DNA of 64,000 nt from Brassica napus (GCF_020379485.1 NC_063445.1:50307422-50371421), one strand, 5' to 3'; counted from the stretch's first letter, positions 33,880 to 46,358 are shown. The notes: a model not told the origin generated them from the sequence alone. Numbers and translations: made by a program.

Positions 33880-35835
33880 TTTCTCGCATAGTTCCTCAAG
33901 GAGGACTATCCAAAGAAAAGATGCAACGAGTATGCAACCGATACGAGTACCTAAGCAACGCCCCTAAGTTCCAACGTGCATGAAACATTCCTCTCAGGTT
34001 CAACAAAACCGGACCGGTTTCAATCTGACGCTGCAGCTCCTGGCTCTGCTTTCGCTAGAGCCTCACTTGACTGCTCACGAGATGAACATTCGCAAACATT
34101 GACATCTTGTTAGGAATCTTGAAAGGCTCAACGTATTGAGTCGCTGAACTCAACACTGCTTTTTGATGAGTCTCGTTAATCGGTTTTTAGGCTTTCGTTT
34201 GAGTCATTTTAGTGTCTAAATACTGCATTTGCATCTGTGCATATTGCATATACAGGGGCTGGAGTGAGAAACAAGAGTTTTGGGGTGAATATGAGGAGCA
34301 ATCACCATAGAATGGAAATTTTGGGGCCAAAGTCAAATACTCTCGAATGATCAGAGACCAACTGTGAAAATATCACAAAAATGAGAAACAATGGCTCTGT
34401 CGATGGGTTGATGAACACCGGATCTCTCGATTCATCATGCTCCAACCGTGGCACTCGACCAAGCCTTCAGCCTTTCGATCCGTGAGTTCTCAGTCGAACG
34501 AAGGCGAAGACATGGAGTGCTCGACTTGCGACCCTCGACCCCAGCCTTGCAAGTTCCCGATGTTGGCGACCTGAGACGGAAGAACAGACGACGAGATTTG
34601 GACGAGAGCGGTGGTCACGGCGCGGCGGCGGAGGACAGAGCTCGAGCTCGGAGGCAAAGTTCAACAATGGAGGTCGGACCTCGAGACTCAGATATGGAGA
34701 AGAAACGCAAACGCGATTCTGGTGCAAAGCGCGCGTTTCAAAACGCAGTCGCAGGACGTTCCGCATTTACCTTATGGAATTTGACCTAGAATTTATAAGC
34801 CGATATATGTGTTTTTAAGGGCAAAAACCTTGTGTTCAAAAAAAAAAAAGGGGCAAAAACCTTATCTTGTCTATGCTTTATTTTTTCTTAATTTGTAGCA
34901 CACTTTATAGCTAGAAAAATCTCTTGAACTCTCTTGTTGTTTTGTATATAATCATGTCTTGTTGTCTTTTTTTTTATCATTGTCCGAGTAGCTCTGCAAT
35001 TGAACTTTAGGATTTCAAATGAGTCTCGTGGCTTGTTGACATAGGATTGTTAGATTTAGGAATTTATCTTTTTTTTTGTCAGCATTTAGGAATTTATCTT
35101 ATGGTCCTTCATCTATTGGTATTTTTTTAATTCTGAAATTGGAGTCATGAACTAGTTTCTGAATTTAGATTGTTTAATGCATCGAAAGGATTTGTTTAAA
35201 TGTCTGAAAGAACATTAGATAAGCAAAGTGTCCTTAGCGAATATAAGTTAATGTTATTGCGCTTTGTGAACATATCAAAACCGGAACTTATTGCATATTT
35301 GGAATCTGAAACTCAACAGAAATTAGTATTGAAGATTCTATAACATAAAGTGGAAATTAGTATTGAAGATTCTATAACATAAAATGTTAGCGCCACGGAA
35401 GTAGGTTGACTCTATTGTCGTGTTTGAGTTCAAGACGTTTCTTAATACTTTCTTTTACTAGCATAGAGAATTAGCTCTATAGAAATAAGTTGATTCCATG
35501 TTTGCTTGCTTGATTCTATGTGATTTCCCTTTCCCCTCAGCTCATCTTAGCCCCAGACTTTTTGCCCAATGTTTTTCTTACCTTGTATTTAATTTATGTA
35601 TATTTACATTTCTGCTTAACTTTAGGAAACCAAAGTCATTCTTCCTTTTTAGTCTTAGCCATATTCTTGTCTTGTATATTCGTCGTGTAATCACTGGTTT
35701 CGATTTTGAAGTGTTATATCGACACACCATTCGATTGTGATAGTGTGAACATCAGATTATTAATTGGTGTGCGTTAAAACACAGAATATCACTTTTCATG
35801 TTTGGGTTTGTAAAGTTTGCTAGAATGGTTACAAA
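33880..35835 (-). pseudogene. Truncated duplicate of the LEA/NHL gene, split by a solo LTR
   Basis: Positions 33884–34158 align closely (about 90% by eye) to the 3' end of the intact LEA/NHL gene at 60982–61245. The homology resumes at 35797–35835 (catgtttgggtttgtaaagtttgct), matching the sequence that follows in the intact gene (61301 onwards). Between them is a 1628-bp solo LTR. Part of the gene (about 60 bp between 61240 and 61290) is also missing just before the insertion. The N-terminal Pro/His-rich part and the membrane segment are absent. This is a dead partial copy of a neighbour, in the same orientation. Confidence 0.85.
34164..35791. mobile_element. Solo LTR, 1628 bp, TSD CTTTT (probably Ty3/gypsy)
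   Basis: It begins TGATGAGTCTCG and ends AATATCA (TG…CA), flanked by CTTTT at 34159–34163 and 35792–35796. CTTTT is present once at the homologous point of the intact LEA gene (61294–61298 region). The length fits large gypsy LTRs such as Athila-type, but I could not confirm the family. An internal open stretch at 34448–34789 is low-complexity Arg/Glu-rich and is probably not a gene. A 30-bp piece is tandemly duplicated near 35321–35380. Confidence 0.75.
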
Positions 35836-35861
35836 AGATTCTTTATTAACGAATAATTTTA

Positions 35862-35970
35862 CTGAACTACAAAAGGAAGAGAGAAACAGAGGCTGAAGCC
35901 GAAATCTTTTAAGCATTAGCCCAGAAGTTTAAGACTAAAAACCTATACATGCATTATGGGCCAATTTGTC
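35862..35970. repeat. Second copy of the dispersed ~105-bp repeat at 1743
   Basis: It shares gagaaacagag, cttttaagcattagcccagaagttt and gggccaa with 1743–1850. The segment after it (35978–36030) matches 10995–11046. The three sites therefore share pieces of one old repeat or duplicated segment. Confidence 0.55.
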
Positions 35971-36380
35971 TGTATCAATCGGTTTAACTCGAGACCAAAT
36001 TGGACTTTTTGTAGTTTCTTTGATAATATTTTTTTATTGCGGTGGAACAAGTACTTAAATGATTATTTTGGGAAAAATTTACACTTAGACATACTTTATC
36101 TCTACTTCATATCACTCTAGCATATTTTCTCCATGTCAAGTACTTTCTTATGTGCTATTGTCTAAATTACGCCTGAAACTATAATTAAGTATTCACTTTT
36201 TTCTTTACCTTTATCGTGACCCAATCCTCAAGTAGTTCCCTTTCTCTTTACTTCCTTTTATTCTTCAATACCAATTTTTATTTCTTGAGGAAATAATCCA
36301 AACCCCAAAGAAATATTAAAAGAGGTGATTCAGTCGGAAGTGATGATGACAATGTTTTCTTCGACGGTGGAAACGTTAGA

Positions 36381-36554
36381 TGTTGGGATATGTTGGGATA
36401 ATTATGTATTTAAGTTATGATAAACATGTAATATATAGAGATAAGTACTCTAATATAAGTCGGTAGATAGATAAACATGTAGAGTTGTATATATTGAGCT
36501 TGAGACTCACGATAGAAATACACAGAAATATTCAGTACTTGCTTAAGTTTAACA
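36381..36554 (+). repeat. 5' LTR of the older copia element
   Basis: It starts TGTTGGGATATG and ends TTTAACA. A TGTTGGGATA unit is doubled at the very start. It pairs with 40969–41143. Confidence 0.95.
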
Positions 36555-36566
36555 TGGTATCAGAGC
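36555..36566 (+). other. Primer binding site of the older copia element
   Basis: TGGTATCAGAGC directly abuts the 5' LTR, a perfect complement to plant initiator methionine tRNA 3' sequence. Confidence 0.95.
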
Positions 36567-36641
36567 AATAGATCCAGTCCAAACAATCTCTGCTTATCGT
36601 GATATTTACGACTCTTGTTCTTCATTCTCAAAGAAGACATG

Positions 36642-39600
36642 GGATATGATAAATTGCTTACTACTGGCGTGTCCGGAGAGAAGGGTGAAAGCTCGCCCTA
36701 TTCGATATTCTCGTCGGACAATCGTGGAGCTTCTATCCCTTCCATTCAGTTAAAAGGCAAAAATTACAACGAGTGGGCAACAAAGATGATGAATGCTCTA
36801 CAAGCCAAAAGAAAGACTGGTTTCATTGATGGAACACTGAAGAAGCCACCGGAGGGACATGTTGACCTAGAGACGTGGCTCAGCATGAATTCAATGATTG
36901 TGGGGTGGTTACGAACGTCTATTGAGCCGCGAGTCAGATCAACTGTGACATTCATAACGGATGCTTACAAGCTTTGGGAAAATCTCAAAGAAATATTTTC
37001 CGTGGGAAACAAGGTACGGGTACATCAGGCGATGTCCAAACTGGCTTCATGCAGGCATGATGGGCAGGCTGTGATTTATTATTATGGATAACTAGAAAAA
37101 ATGTGGGAAGAATTACAAACGTACAGACCTCTGCCAGCTTGTACGTGTGAGGCAGCTCCCTTGTATGAGAAGGAAAGAGAAGATGAGAGAGTTCATCAAT
37201 TTGTTATGGGCTTAGATGAGTTCAGGTTTAGACATGTTGTTACAGCAATCATAGAAGCAGATGTATTACCAGATCTTGGAAATGTCTACAATAAGGTGGT
37301 TTGAATTCTGCAAAGATTCGTGAACAACAGCAGAAGGCTGTAGGCTTTGCTACCAGACGCGAAGGAAACAACACTGATTCAAGTGTGGGGCGTGGAGGTT
37401 CACATGATGAATTTACCTCACAAACGGTGCAGAGCAGAGGAAGAGATCGAACTTGTTTGAACTGTGGCAGGACGGGTCACGAGAAGTCTGCATGTTGGCA
37501 GCTAATTGGTTTCTCGGAGTTGTTTACATAGAGAGGAGGAAGAGGAACTCGTGGAGCATCAAGAGGAGGTGGTCGTGGTAATGGTACATCTCGGGGGAGA
37601 GGTCAAATTAATACGGCATATGCTACTACAGAAAATCCAGCAGGCTCTACCGCCGAGCTCACTCCAGAATAATGGAGAGCGATCACTCAGATTATCAACA
37701 ACAAATCAACCTCTTCTGATAAGCTGTCTGGTAAGAACATGGGCGATGTGATCATTGATACTGGCGCTTCACATCACATGACAGGAGATATTAATCTTCT
37801 TGTCGATCTCAAAGACATATCACCGTATAAAGTGGGTTTCGCAGATGGTAGTACAACGGTTGCGATGAAAGTGGGCGTGTTTTGCCCTTGTCTGATCATA
37901 TCTCGTTATACAATTTGTTATATGTTCCAGACCTTAATTGTTCTTTGATCTCAGTATCTAAGCTTCTCAAGCACTCAAAATGTTTCGCGTTTTTCACCGA
38001 TGCTATATGTGTTTTGCAGGACCGGTGTTCGAGGACGCTGATTGGAGCAGGTGAGGAATGTGATGGGGTGTATTATTTTAAGGATATCAGAGCTGTATGG
38101 GTCAAAAGACTGTGAAGATCGAAGATTCAGTTTTGTGGCATCGTCGGTTGGGGCATCTAGCGTTTTCAGTTTTATCTTCATTACCATTGTTTTTCTGGTG
38201 TTAGTGTTTCTGAAAATTTACATTCATGTGAAGTCTGCTTTCAGGCTAAGCAAACTAGAGATCAGTTTTCTGAAAGTTCTAATAAAACTATTGAGTGTTT
38301 TGAGTTGATTCACATTTATGTTTGGGGACCTTACCGATTGCAAGCTTCGAATGGAGCATCCTATTTCTTAATGATAGTAAACGACTTCTCACGAACTGTA
38401 TGGACGTTTTTATTGCTCGAGAAGTCGGAAGTAAAAAAAGTGGATGAGAATTTGTGTGCTTATGCTGACACACAGTTTGGAAAAACAATAAAGAAAGTGT
38501 GTAGTGATAATGGCACCGAGTTCATGTGTTTGTCATCGTTTTTCAGAAACAAAGGAATAATTCATCAAACATCTTGTGTGGGAACTCCACAACAGAACGG
38601 GAGGGTCGAGAGAAAACATCGTCACTTACTGAATGTTCCACGGTCCTTACTCTTTCAGGCAAGTATGGCGATCAAGTTTTGGGGCGAGGCTGTTCTAGCC
38701 GCAGCTCACGTTATAAACCTTACTCCAACCAAAGTTCTCAACGGTAAGTGTCCTCATGAGCCCTTGTTTGGATCGGTCCCTTCTTATGGTGATTTACGAG
38801 TGTTTGGATCATTGTATTTTGCTCATAAGCAGTTGCAAGACAAGAACAAGTTTGTCTCGAGGAGCAGGAAATGTATTTTCGTTGGATACCCTTTTGGGAA
38901 AAAAGGGATGACAGTTATATGACTTGGAGCAGAATGAGTTCTTTGTGTCGCAAGACGTGGTCTTCAAGGAAAACGAGTTTCCGTTTGCAAAGGAGTTGTC
39001 TAAGATGCCTTCTTCTCATGTTGTCTTTGAGAATTTCGATAATGCCTTTCAAATAAATGAAGCATAGGTGCTTGGAGACAGGGGGAGTAGTGGTGATGAG
39101 AACCAGCCGACATCACAGGTTCCGAGTACGGTAACAGTCTCACAAGACCATGCGATCATAGAGATTGGACCTGAAGTGTCCAATGAAAGGACTGAGACAC
39201 CAGAAGTGATAGTAACATATGTTGTAGCTGAGACAGAGGTATCTTTGGGTAGAGGACAGCGAGTAAAGACACCATCTGTTCGTCTGAATGATTTCATAAT
39301 CTACAATGCGATTTGTGGAAATAGTACCCCTCGCATTCCCACCTCTGATCACTCCTACAACGTCTATTTCGACCCAGTCACAGGTAACACACTATGCCCA
39401 GTCACTGAACTTATATCTGACGACACATTCTCTGTTGGCCACAAAGCTTTTGTTCCAGCTGTATGTGCCGAATGTGAGTCTAAGAGTTTTTCAGAAGCGA
39501 TGAGGGACAAGAGATGGACAAAAGCAGTCTACAAAGAGGTAGATGTGCTTGAAGTTTCTACAACTTGGAGTGTCGTGGATTTACCACTTGGTCGTGTGGC

Positions 39601-40961
39601 TTTGGGCACAATGTGGGTGTTCAAAATAAAATACAATGCAGATGGGACTGTGGAACGATTTAAAGCAAGACTGCTTGTGCTTGGTAACCGACATAAAGCA
39701 GGGTCATATTATGATGAGACTTTCGCTCCTATTGCGAAAATGACAACTGTTCGGAGTCTTTTAAAAATAGTTGCTGCCAATAACTGGGAAGTTCACCAGA
39801 TGGATGTGCACAACGCTTTTCTTCATGGTGATTTGGATGAAGAGGTTTACATTAAGCTTCCGCAAGGTTTTACACATTATGAGCCTAATAAAGTGCTAAG
39901 ATTGCATAAGTCTCTTTATGATTTGAAGCATGCTTCTCGGTGTTGGTTTGAGAAGCTCACCAAAGCACTTATTCATGCAGATTTCTATTAGTCATACTCT
40001 GACTACTATATGTTTGTATATTCTCTTGGGAATGTTGAGATACGAGTTTTGATCTATGTTGATGATTTGATCATATGTGAGAATGATGGGGAAGCAATTC
40101 AGAAGTTTAAGAAGTATCTTGGTGAATGTTTTCATATGAAGGATCTAGGAAAGTTAAAATATTTCCTTGGATTAGAGATTGCTCGAAGCAATGAAGGGTT
40201 TGTTTTAAGTCAGAAAAAGTAAGCAATGGATATAGTAACGTAGACTGGTCTTCGTGGCTCAGCCCCAGCTGCAACACCTATGGAACAAAACCATCGTTTG
40301 GCAATGAATGATAGTGCATTTGTTACTAAACATGCACGGTATAGGAGACTCGAAGGTCGACTTATTTATCTCGCTAATACAAGACCTGATATTTCCTACT
40401 CCATTCACATTCTTTCCCAGTTCATGCAGAAGCCACGAGAGAGAAGCATATGGAGGCGGCTCTGCGAGTGGTTCGCTTCGTCAAGGGCACCGCTGGACAG
40501 GGAATTTTGCTCAAGTCAGACAATGACTTACAGTTGTCTATATATTATGATGCTGATTAGGCGGCGTGTCCGTTGACAAGAAGATCTTTGACTGCGTATG
40601 TAGCTATGATAGGAGGCACTCATGTGTCATGGAAGACTAAGAAACAAAATGTAGTGTCTCATTCTTCGGCTTGCAGAGTATCGAGCGATGTCGATCGCTA
40701 CGCGTGAAGTTAAATGGTTGCGACAACTTCTGCGATAGCAAGGCCGCACTGTACATCGCGTCTAATCCAGTTTTCCATGAGAGAACTAAACATGTTGAGA
40801 TAGATTGTCACCGAGTTCGTGATGCTTTGAAGTTGAGGATGATTACTTGTTCATACATCGATACAAAGGAGCAATTGGCAGATTTTCTGACAAAGGCGTT
40901 GGGGAAGTTTCAGCTCAATCATCTTATGTCCACGTTGGGCATTTGCAATGCTCCCACTTGA
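36642..40961 (+). pseudogene. Copia gag–pol pseudogene of the older element
   Basis: In order: gag (YSIFSSDNRGASIPSIQLKGKNYNEWATKM, stop at about 37088), a CCHC knuckle (CLNCGRTGHEKSAC, 37455), protease (VIIDTGASHHMTGD, 37748), integrase (DFSRTVWTFLLLEKS at 38380, CSDNGTEF at 38500, TPQQNGRVERKHR at 38587), RVT_2 (WVFKIKYNADGTVERFKARLLVLG at 39615, MDVHNAFLHGDLDEEVY at 39798, IYVDDLIICEND at 40052) and RNase H ([21 protein letters not shown] at about 40731). At least six stops or frameshifts separate these blocks. No functional polyprotein is possible. Confidence 0.9.
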
Positions 40962-40968
40962 GAGGGAG

Positions 40969-41143
40969 TGTTGGGATATGTTGGAATAATTATGTATTTA
41001 AGCTATGATAAACCTGTAATATATTAGAGATAAGTACTCTAATATAAGTCGGTAGATAGATAAACATGTAGAGTTGTATATATTGAGCTTGAGGCTCACC
41101 ATGGAAATACACAGAATTATTCAGTACTTGCTTAAGTTTAACA
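40969..41143 (+). repeat. 3' LTR of the older copia element
   Basis: This is the partner of 36381–36554, one base longer. It is followed by the TTAGA target duplication. Confidence 0.95.
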
Positions 41144-41148
41144 TTAGA

Positions 41149-41621
41149 TCTCAAAGAAGCTTAACGTTCACAGTTCACAGGTGAAGCTCGCTCGCTCTCA
41201 CCGTGTCGTCTGAGTCAAGTTTGAGTCACCTTCGGTTCTTCACTCTTTTTTTGTTTGCAGGTCTCGAGATGAAAGATAGTGAAATCAAAGCTTAAGCAAA
41301 AAAATACTAATATCATATATCTTTTAATCATAAATATGGTGAATCTATGATTCTCTTCCTCTATATTTTGATTTTCTTAATGGACAGTCAGATTCAAAAT
41401 GAGAGGTGAGAACGCTGAAAAAAAAAGGCAAAAGATCCAAAATTTCTAACCATGCTTGCCTGACCACATCAATAAGCTAAGGAACCAAATTTTATAACCA
41501 AGCTTGCCTATAAAATAATTTCCCCATAACCACAATTGTTGAATTGTAATGGTCAGCAAAAAGTTATTACAAAACAAATTATGCTTTTCGAGAAAATAAC
41601 CATACTTTTGTAATAACCACA
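41149..41621. other. Intergenic, nothing recognised
   Basis: This is host sequence between the older copia element and a hAT MITE. No open frame with domain content and no repeat structure were seen. Confidence 0.5.
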
Positions 41622-41629
41622 CATACACT

Positions 41630-41876
41630 CAGGGCCGTGCCTGACTTTTTTGGGCCCCCAAGCACAAAATATATTTTTGTCCCTTTAATTACTTATCATG
41701 AAAAAGCATTAAAATTTATGGGGCAAAAAATTGAACCCCCAACCTTTTGTAGGAAAGAATTGGACAAAGACCAGTAGAACTAACCACACTTTGTTAAAAA
41801 ATTGGTCCTTAAAATACTTATACACATCAGGGCCCTAAGCATGTGCTTGATCAGCCTATAGTCAAGCACGGCCCTC
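41630..41876. mobile_element. hAT-type MITE, 247 bp, 8-bp TSD
   Basis: The termini CAGGGCCGTGC and GCACGGCCCTC are inverted repeats (one mismatch at the outermost base). The 8-bp direct repeat CATACACT flanks it at 41622–41629 and 41877–41884. Eight-base duplications with a CAGGG-type terminus are diagnostic of hAT. There is no coding capacity. Confidence 0.9.
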
Positions 41877-43017
41877 CATACACTATGACCCTGACCACAA
41901 ATGTCAGTTCTTACTAACCACACGTTCTATTAGAACATAACAACTCATTCACAAATCAATTATACATTAGGTTTCCAACCACCATAAGGACGATATGCGT
42001 AACTCAAAAATACACACATCCATCGGATCAAAATTAATTTGCATTAATCCAATGGTCACTATAAAAGCATAAGACTACAGAAATCTACCAACTATTAATT
42101 GCATCATAAAAACCCTAACTAATATATGTCCAGTTCTTGTCACGAATTTTGACACAACACAATAATTCAAAAGCAAAGGCACAAAGTACACCACTAGCTA
42201 CAAATATGCTAAAATGTAAAAGTTAAAGCCCAAAGTACCTATATATGTAAAGCTCTCTTATTTTGGATCAAGTGGAATAGAAAAGACTAATTCAACATGG
42301 CGTAATAGCTATGAAATATTTAGCTAATTCTTTCTCACATTTCATATTGTCAACATGGCGATTAAATCATTCAAGTAGAAAGAACTAGCAGAATTTATCT
42401 GGAAATGTATGTATATATTAACATTATAAATGATTGATAAAGAAGCCAATTAGTTATTTTTAATGACACTAAAGGTAAAATATACAATTTCAAGGATAAT
42501 TTTTTCATCAAATTTGAAACAAATTAATTCAGCAGAACACAAGTTACTCACAGGGCTTAACCAAACGAATAAATGAAATTTTATGATTGTATTTGCATCG
42601 GTGTTTTATTTTCCGCCTGCAAAGTTTATGATATAATATTTTCAATTAGGACACATGAAGCTCTTAAATGTTCTTCGGTCCTTTTCGTGTATCCAAACAT
42701 AGCTATCAAAGCTCCCAACCAAAGAGCACAACAATAAGTCAATTATGAAATAATTCAAGATAATCTGGAGAACAATAATTTTTAACGACTTATCGTCTAG
42801 TCAATATATAAAGTTTAAATCTTGAATTTCGTAACTGAAAATTGTTTTTTGTTTTTGTTTTACCTTCACATATTATCATAAAGAGTTTATTTTCCACATG
42901 TTTATAATCATAATCCTAAAGAGTTAAATTAGCTGAGTTACCACTTTTTTTAATTTGCAATGAATGAAGCGACATTTGTAAGAAAGTATATATTTTTGGT
43001 CCTTTTATATCAAATAA

Positions 43018-43090
43018 CTAGGTTAATATCCACACCTTACACAGGATAAGCATTGTATATATAAATTAATTTAATACATTATATATTTTT

Positions 43091-43129
<39 letters not shown>

Positions 43130-44074
43130 AATTAAAAATCAGTATTTCGTACATAATTAAATTGGTGTGAATACGTAGTAAATTTTATTAATCCAAAAAA
43201 TCACGTTTTCTATTTATATTGTATATAATTAAATTTACATAATATATACATAGATATATAGTATATTCTTAATGTTGATATATATTAAATGATGCGTTCT
43301 ATTCATGTTGTTTTTTTATGATGATTTGTATCTTTTTGTAACGAAAATTTTAAATTACTGATTACAAAAAATATATTTTGTGATTATTAAAACTTCTAGT
43401 AATTTATAATTTTTAAAAACATTCAATGCAAATTTTATAATTTAAATGTTAAGTTGTTAGTATTTGTTCAAAACTTTTATCAAATAAATAAAAAATTTCA
43501 ACGAAAATTTTAAAATTAAAATATTTATGTATTTTCTACGGTATATAGTTTAATTTAAAAGACATTAATATATATATATATATATATATAATATCTTTTA
43601 ATCTTAATAGTTATTAAATGAGACTTCCTATTTACATAATTTTGTAATCATTTGTTTTTTGTCATAATTGTTTTTTAACCATGGATCATAAAAATTTCAA
43701 TGTGAGACTTTTAAAAAATTTAAAATATAACATATACGGAAAAATCTAAATTTTTATTATATGGTTAATGTGGTTATTTAATTTATTTTAATAATTTAAA
43801 GTTAAACAAAAATGATAGATGATATATTAATTTGTATCAAATTTTTATTATTCAAAATCATTAATTGTCATATATACTTTAGCCACATTAGACAATTCCG
43901 TAATATTTATTTAAGGAAATAATTGAGAACAATAATAATTAATTTATGGTTAGTTTAATAAAAAGCTTATTATATATTTGGATGGATCAACCTATTTTTC
44001 TAAAGATTCTAAGAATTATTGTCGTAATGACACGTGGCTACAGTTGTAATGTTTCTCTTTTAATATATAAGGGA
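43018..44074 (-). mobile_element. Non-autonomous Helitron, 1057 bp, upstream of intact CYP79C
   Basis: The minus strand reads A|TCCCTTATATATTAAAAGAGAAAC at 44074 and ends ATTAACCTAG|T at 43018. A weak hairpin (TATCC…GGATA) lies just inside the 3' end. The A/T insertion site, TC start and CTAG end all match Helitron rules. Unit A near 12105 has the flanks joined (gtcctttctatgtcaggttatgtgg), so it is an insertion in unit B. The interior is AT-rich with TA microsatellites and has no genes. Confidence 0.85.
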
Positions 44075-44619
44075 TGTGGAAGCTATACTTATAGTATAAG
44101 ACTAGTAATGGACTCAATAACTTTTCATTACTTTTTTTTAATCATACCCATTAGGCAATTAATCTATGCATACGTATATGTATGTTGAAAATGTATACAA
44201 ACCATTATGCGATGAGTACAAAATGCATAAACGCAGCTCCTTTTACACTAGGTTACGTTTACAAAGTGACAGGTTTATTAAATATATATATAAATTTTAG
44301 TAAAATAAAAAAACAAAGCCGTTCACAAAACATATACATATATATATTAACGTTTGACCATGCCTATTCTTAAGCCGTATTACTTGGAATCCTTCACCAA
44401 AACATTTTGTTTTACTTGGAAGAGCGGAGCTATCGTTTTCTGGTCGACGAAGTTATAACTGTTATCTCAGATTTGGACCAAAATTTATGATATAATTCAT
44501 CATTCAATAAACTATTAACATCTATGTGTGCGTATAGTTTATAAATATACACTTAATTATACTCTACAATCACTTGAATTTTTTAAAACTTCTTAACAAC
44601 CTTCCATGTGATATATTAA

Positions 44620-45210
44620 GGGTATGATTAGTTTCTCCGCTACCATTCGCAAACGCAGCTTTTGCAGTTGGTAGCGGTTGTTGGCGTTTTGCAACAATCA
44701 TTCGAATCGTTCTAACTCGTTTCAAACCGCTCTAAACTTCATGAATTCAAAAGCTGGTTTCAGCTAACGTTTTCGGGAAGATAATTTTTTTCCTTTTTTT
44801 TAAACAATATAAATACAAAAATAAAAATATTTAAATTAGAATTATAAAAATACTAAAATATATCTATTATATTTTAATTAATATTATATAATTTTAAAAT
44901 AAAAAAAATTCTATAATTTTTAAAAATTTAAAACTACAAATTTCTAAATATAATTTTTATATTTATTATAATATTATGATTTTTGATATTTTATAATTAT
45001 ATGAAATGTAAATATTGTTAATTTATTATTTAACCGCTGCTGCATTTGGTAGTTAACTAGTCATAAGTATCCCGCAAACGCACCAATTTCTAACCACAGA
45101 ACCAATCGTACAAATATCTTAAAACCGCTAGAAATCGCAACCACCCGCATCCGCAAACTCCCGCAACCGCAACCGCAACCGCAGCCGATGCGTTTGAACC
45201 AGTCATGCCC
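44620..45210. mobile_element. PIF/Harbinger-type MITE, 591 bp, TSD TAA
   Basis: The ends are inverted: GGGTATGATTAGTTTC at the left and GAACCAGTCATGCCC at the right (common core GGGYATGAYTRGTT). TAA flanks both sides (44617–44619, 45211–45213). Arms carry clusters of CCGC/GCGG and CGCAA motifs (for example 45122–45190). Unit A at about 12923 has the uninterrupted sequence ccttccatatgatatattaactg. Confidence 0.85.
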
Positions 45211-45309
45211 TAATTCTTATTCCACATCATAAAAACTGCACGAGCCAGCTTATATACGCATCACTCAGATAACATACAACTTACAGGTAACTTGATTAAT
45301 GTAGAGAGA

Positions 45310-45840
45310 ACTACATTAAAAAAACTATTGCATAAAATGTGAACGTTACAGAGACATGTTTGGAGCTTGTTCTTGTGGTGGTCAATTTTTCCAAACAGGC
45401 TTTAAACTATTTGTTCCTCTGTATGAGTTACTTTTTGACAGTAGGTTATATCCATTAACCGGTAAAGAGAGATTCGGAAGACGGAGACTTGGCAGAAAAT
45501 GGTGTCGAGACTAGCTAGAATTGGCGGGTCATGGTACTGATGGGTGCAGTTGCGTGTTACCCTCCTTCTAAACAACATACCAAACAACAGTTGTTTGTAG
45601 ATTAACTTGGCATGTGCTATAAGTCTAAAAATGAAATGCTGTGCCTGTAAACTAGAATTATGAAACAAGATCTACTTTAAACCTGCAAGAACCAGTTTCG
45701 AATCTCTTTGTTACAGCTGCAGCCTAAAAATTAAATAGCTCTTATTTTGATCTTTACAGAGAAGGTAAGTGGACGAAACGTTCAATACCTAATTTCTTAA
45801 CCGTCTTGGTTAAATGGAAGGCAAGTGGACGTTTAGATTC
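45310..45840. other. Unit B-specific ~0.5-kb block, unidentified
   Basis: Unit A lacks this sequence between two otherwise alignable points (about 13010 and 13090). It is more GC-balanced than its surroundings and contains splice-like signals (ttacagagaaggtaagt at about 45758). It may be a captured fragment, but no domain is recognised on either strand. Confidence 0.35.
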
Positions 45841-46350
45841 ACTTTAGTTAACAGAACTAGCTAGCACATAAATTAATTTTTTTATTTTTTAGTAACGATA
45901 TTACATGTGCTTTAACGCACTACAATCGGTTTACAATGAACATTTTTGGTGCACTACGTATACTATCATTTACCACTGTATGCTTTTACGCTTCTTTACG
46001 AAACCTCCAAAGCATTTTTATTACATCAAAGAAGAAAACCTATCATTCATGTTAATTTCTATGATAATTTATCAACAACAAAATGTTTTCTATGATAAAG
46101 ATCCTCCACAAGATTCGATTTTGATGCTTGGCGATAAATGAATTTTATCTTCTGTCCATAACTATTATTTAAGTTGTATTAGTCAAAATAAAAAAAACTA
46201 TTATTTAAGTTGCTGGCATTAGCTACGTACGTCAATATTTATTAGGGTTTTGATAGATAATAATAATTTTCCTGAAACTAATAATATCTATACGGTTTTT
46301 TTTTTTTTTTGAACAAATATCTATACGGTTATGTATGGAACCTTGAAAGG

Positions 46351-46358
46351 TATAAATA
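46351..46358 (+). promoter_or_regulatory. TATA box of the intact CYP79C gene
   Basis: TATAAATA is 126 bases before the ATG and conserved with 13855 in copy A (shared context tataaatagatagt). Confidence 0.65.

Larger units (their letters stand above)
36381..41143 (+). mobile_element. Ty1/copia LTR retrotransposon, 4.76 kb, decayed, TSD TTAGA
   Basis: LTRs at 36381–36554 and 40969–41143 (174/175 bp) differ by about seven substitutions and one indel. TTAGA flanks the element (36376–36380, 41144–41148). A perfect initiator-Met primer site follows the left LTR, and a purine tract GAGAGGGAG (40960–40968) precedes the right LTR. The coding region is complete in order but split by many stops and frameshifts. 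Confidence 0.95.

Noticed and set aside
34448..34789. 113-codon Arg/Glu-rich open frame inside the large solo LTR
   Set aside because: Low-complexity composition, open on both strands, and located in an LTR; no domain recognised.
13029..43130. CRISPR-like or tandem regulatory arrays suggested by TA-rich repeats
   Set aside because: Simple microsatellites in a plant genome; no spacer–repeat structure.
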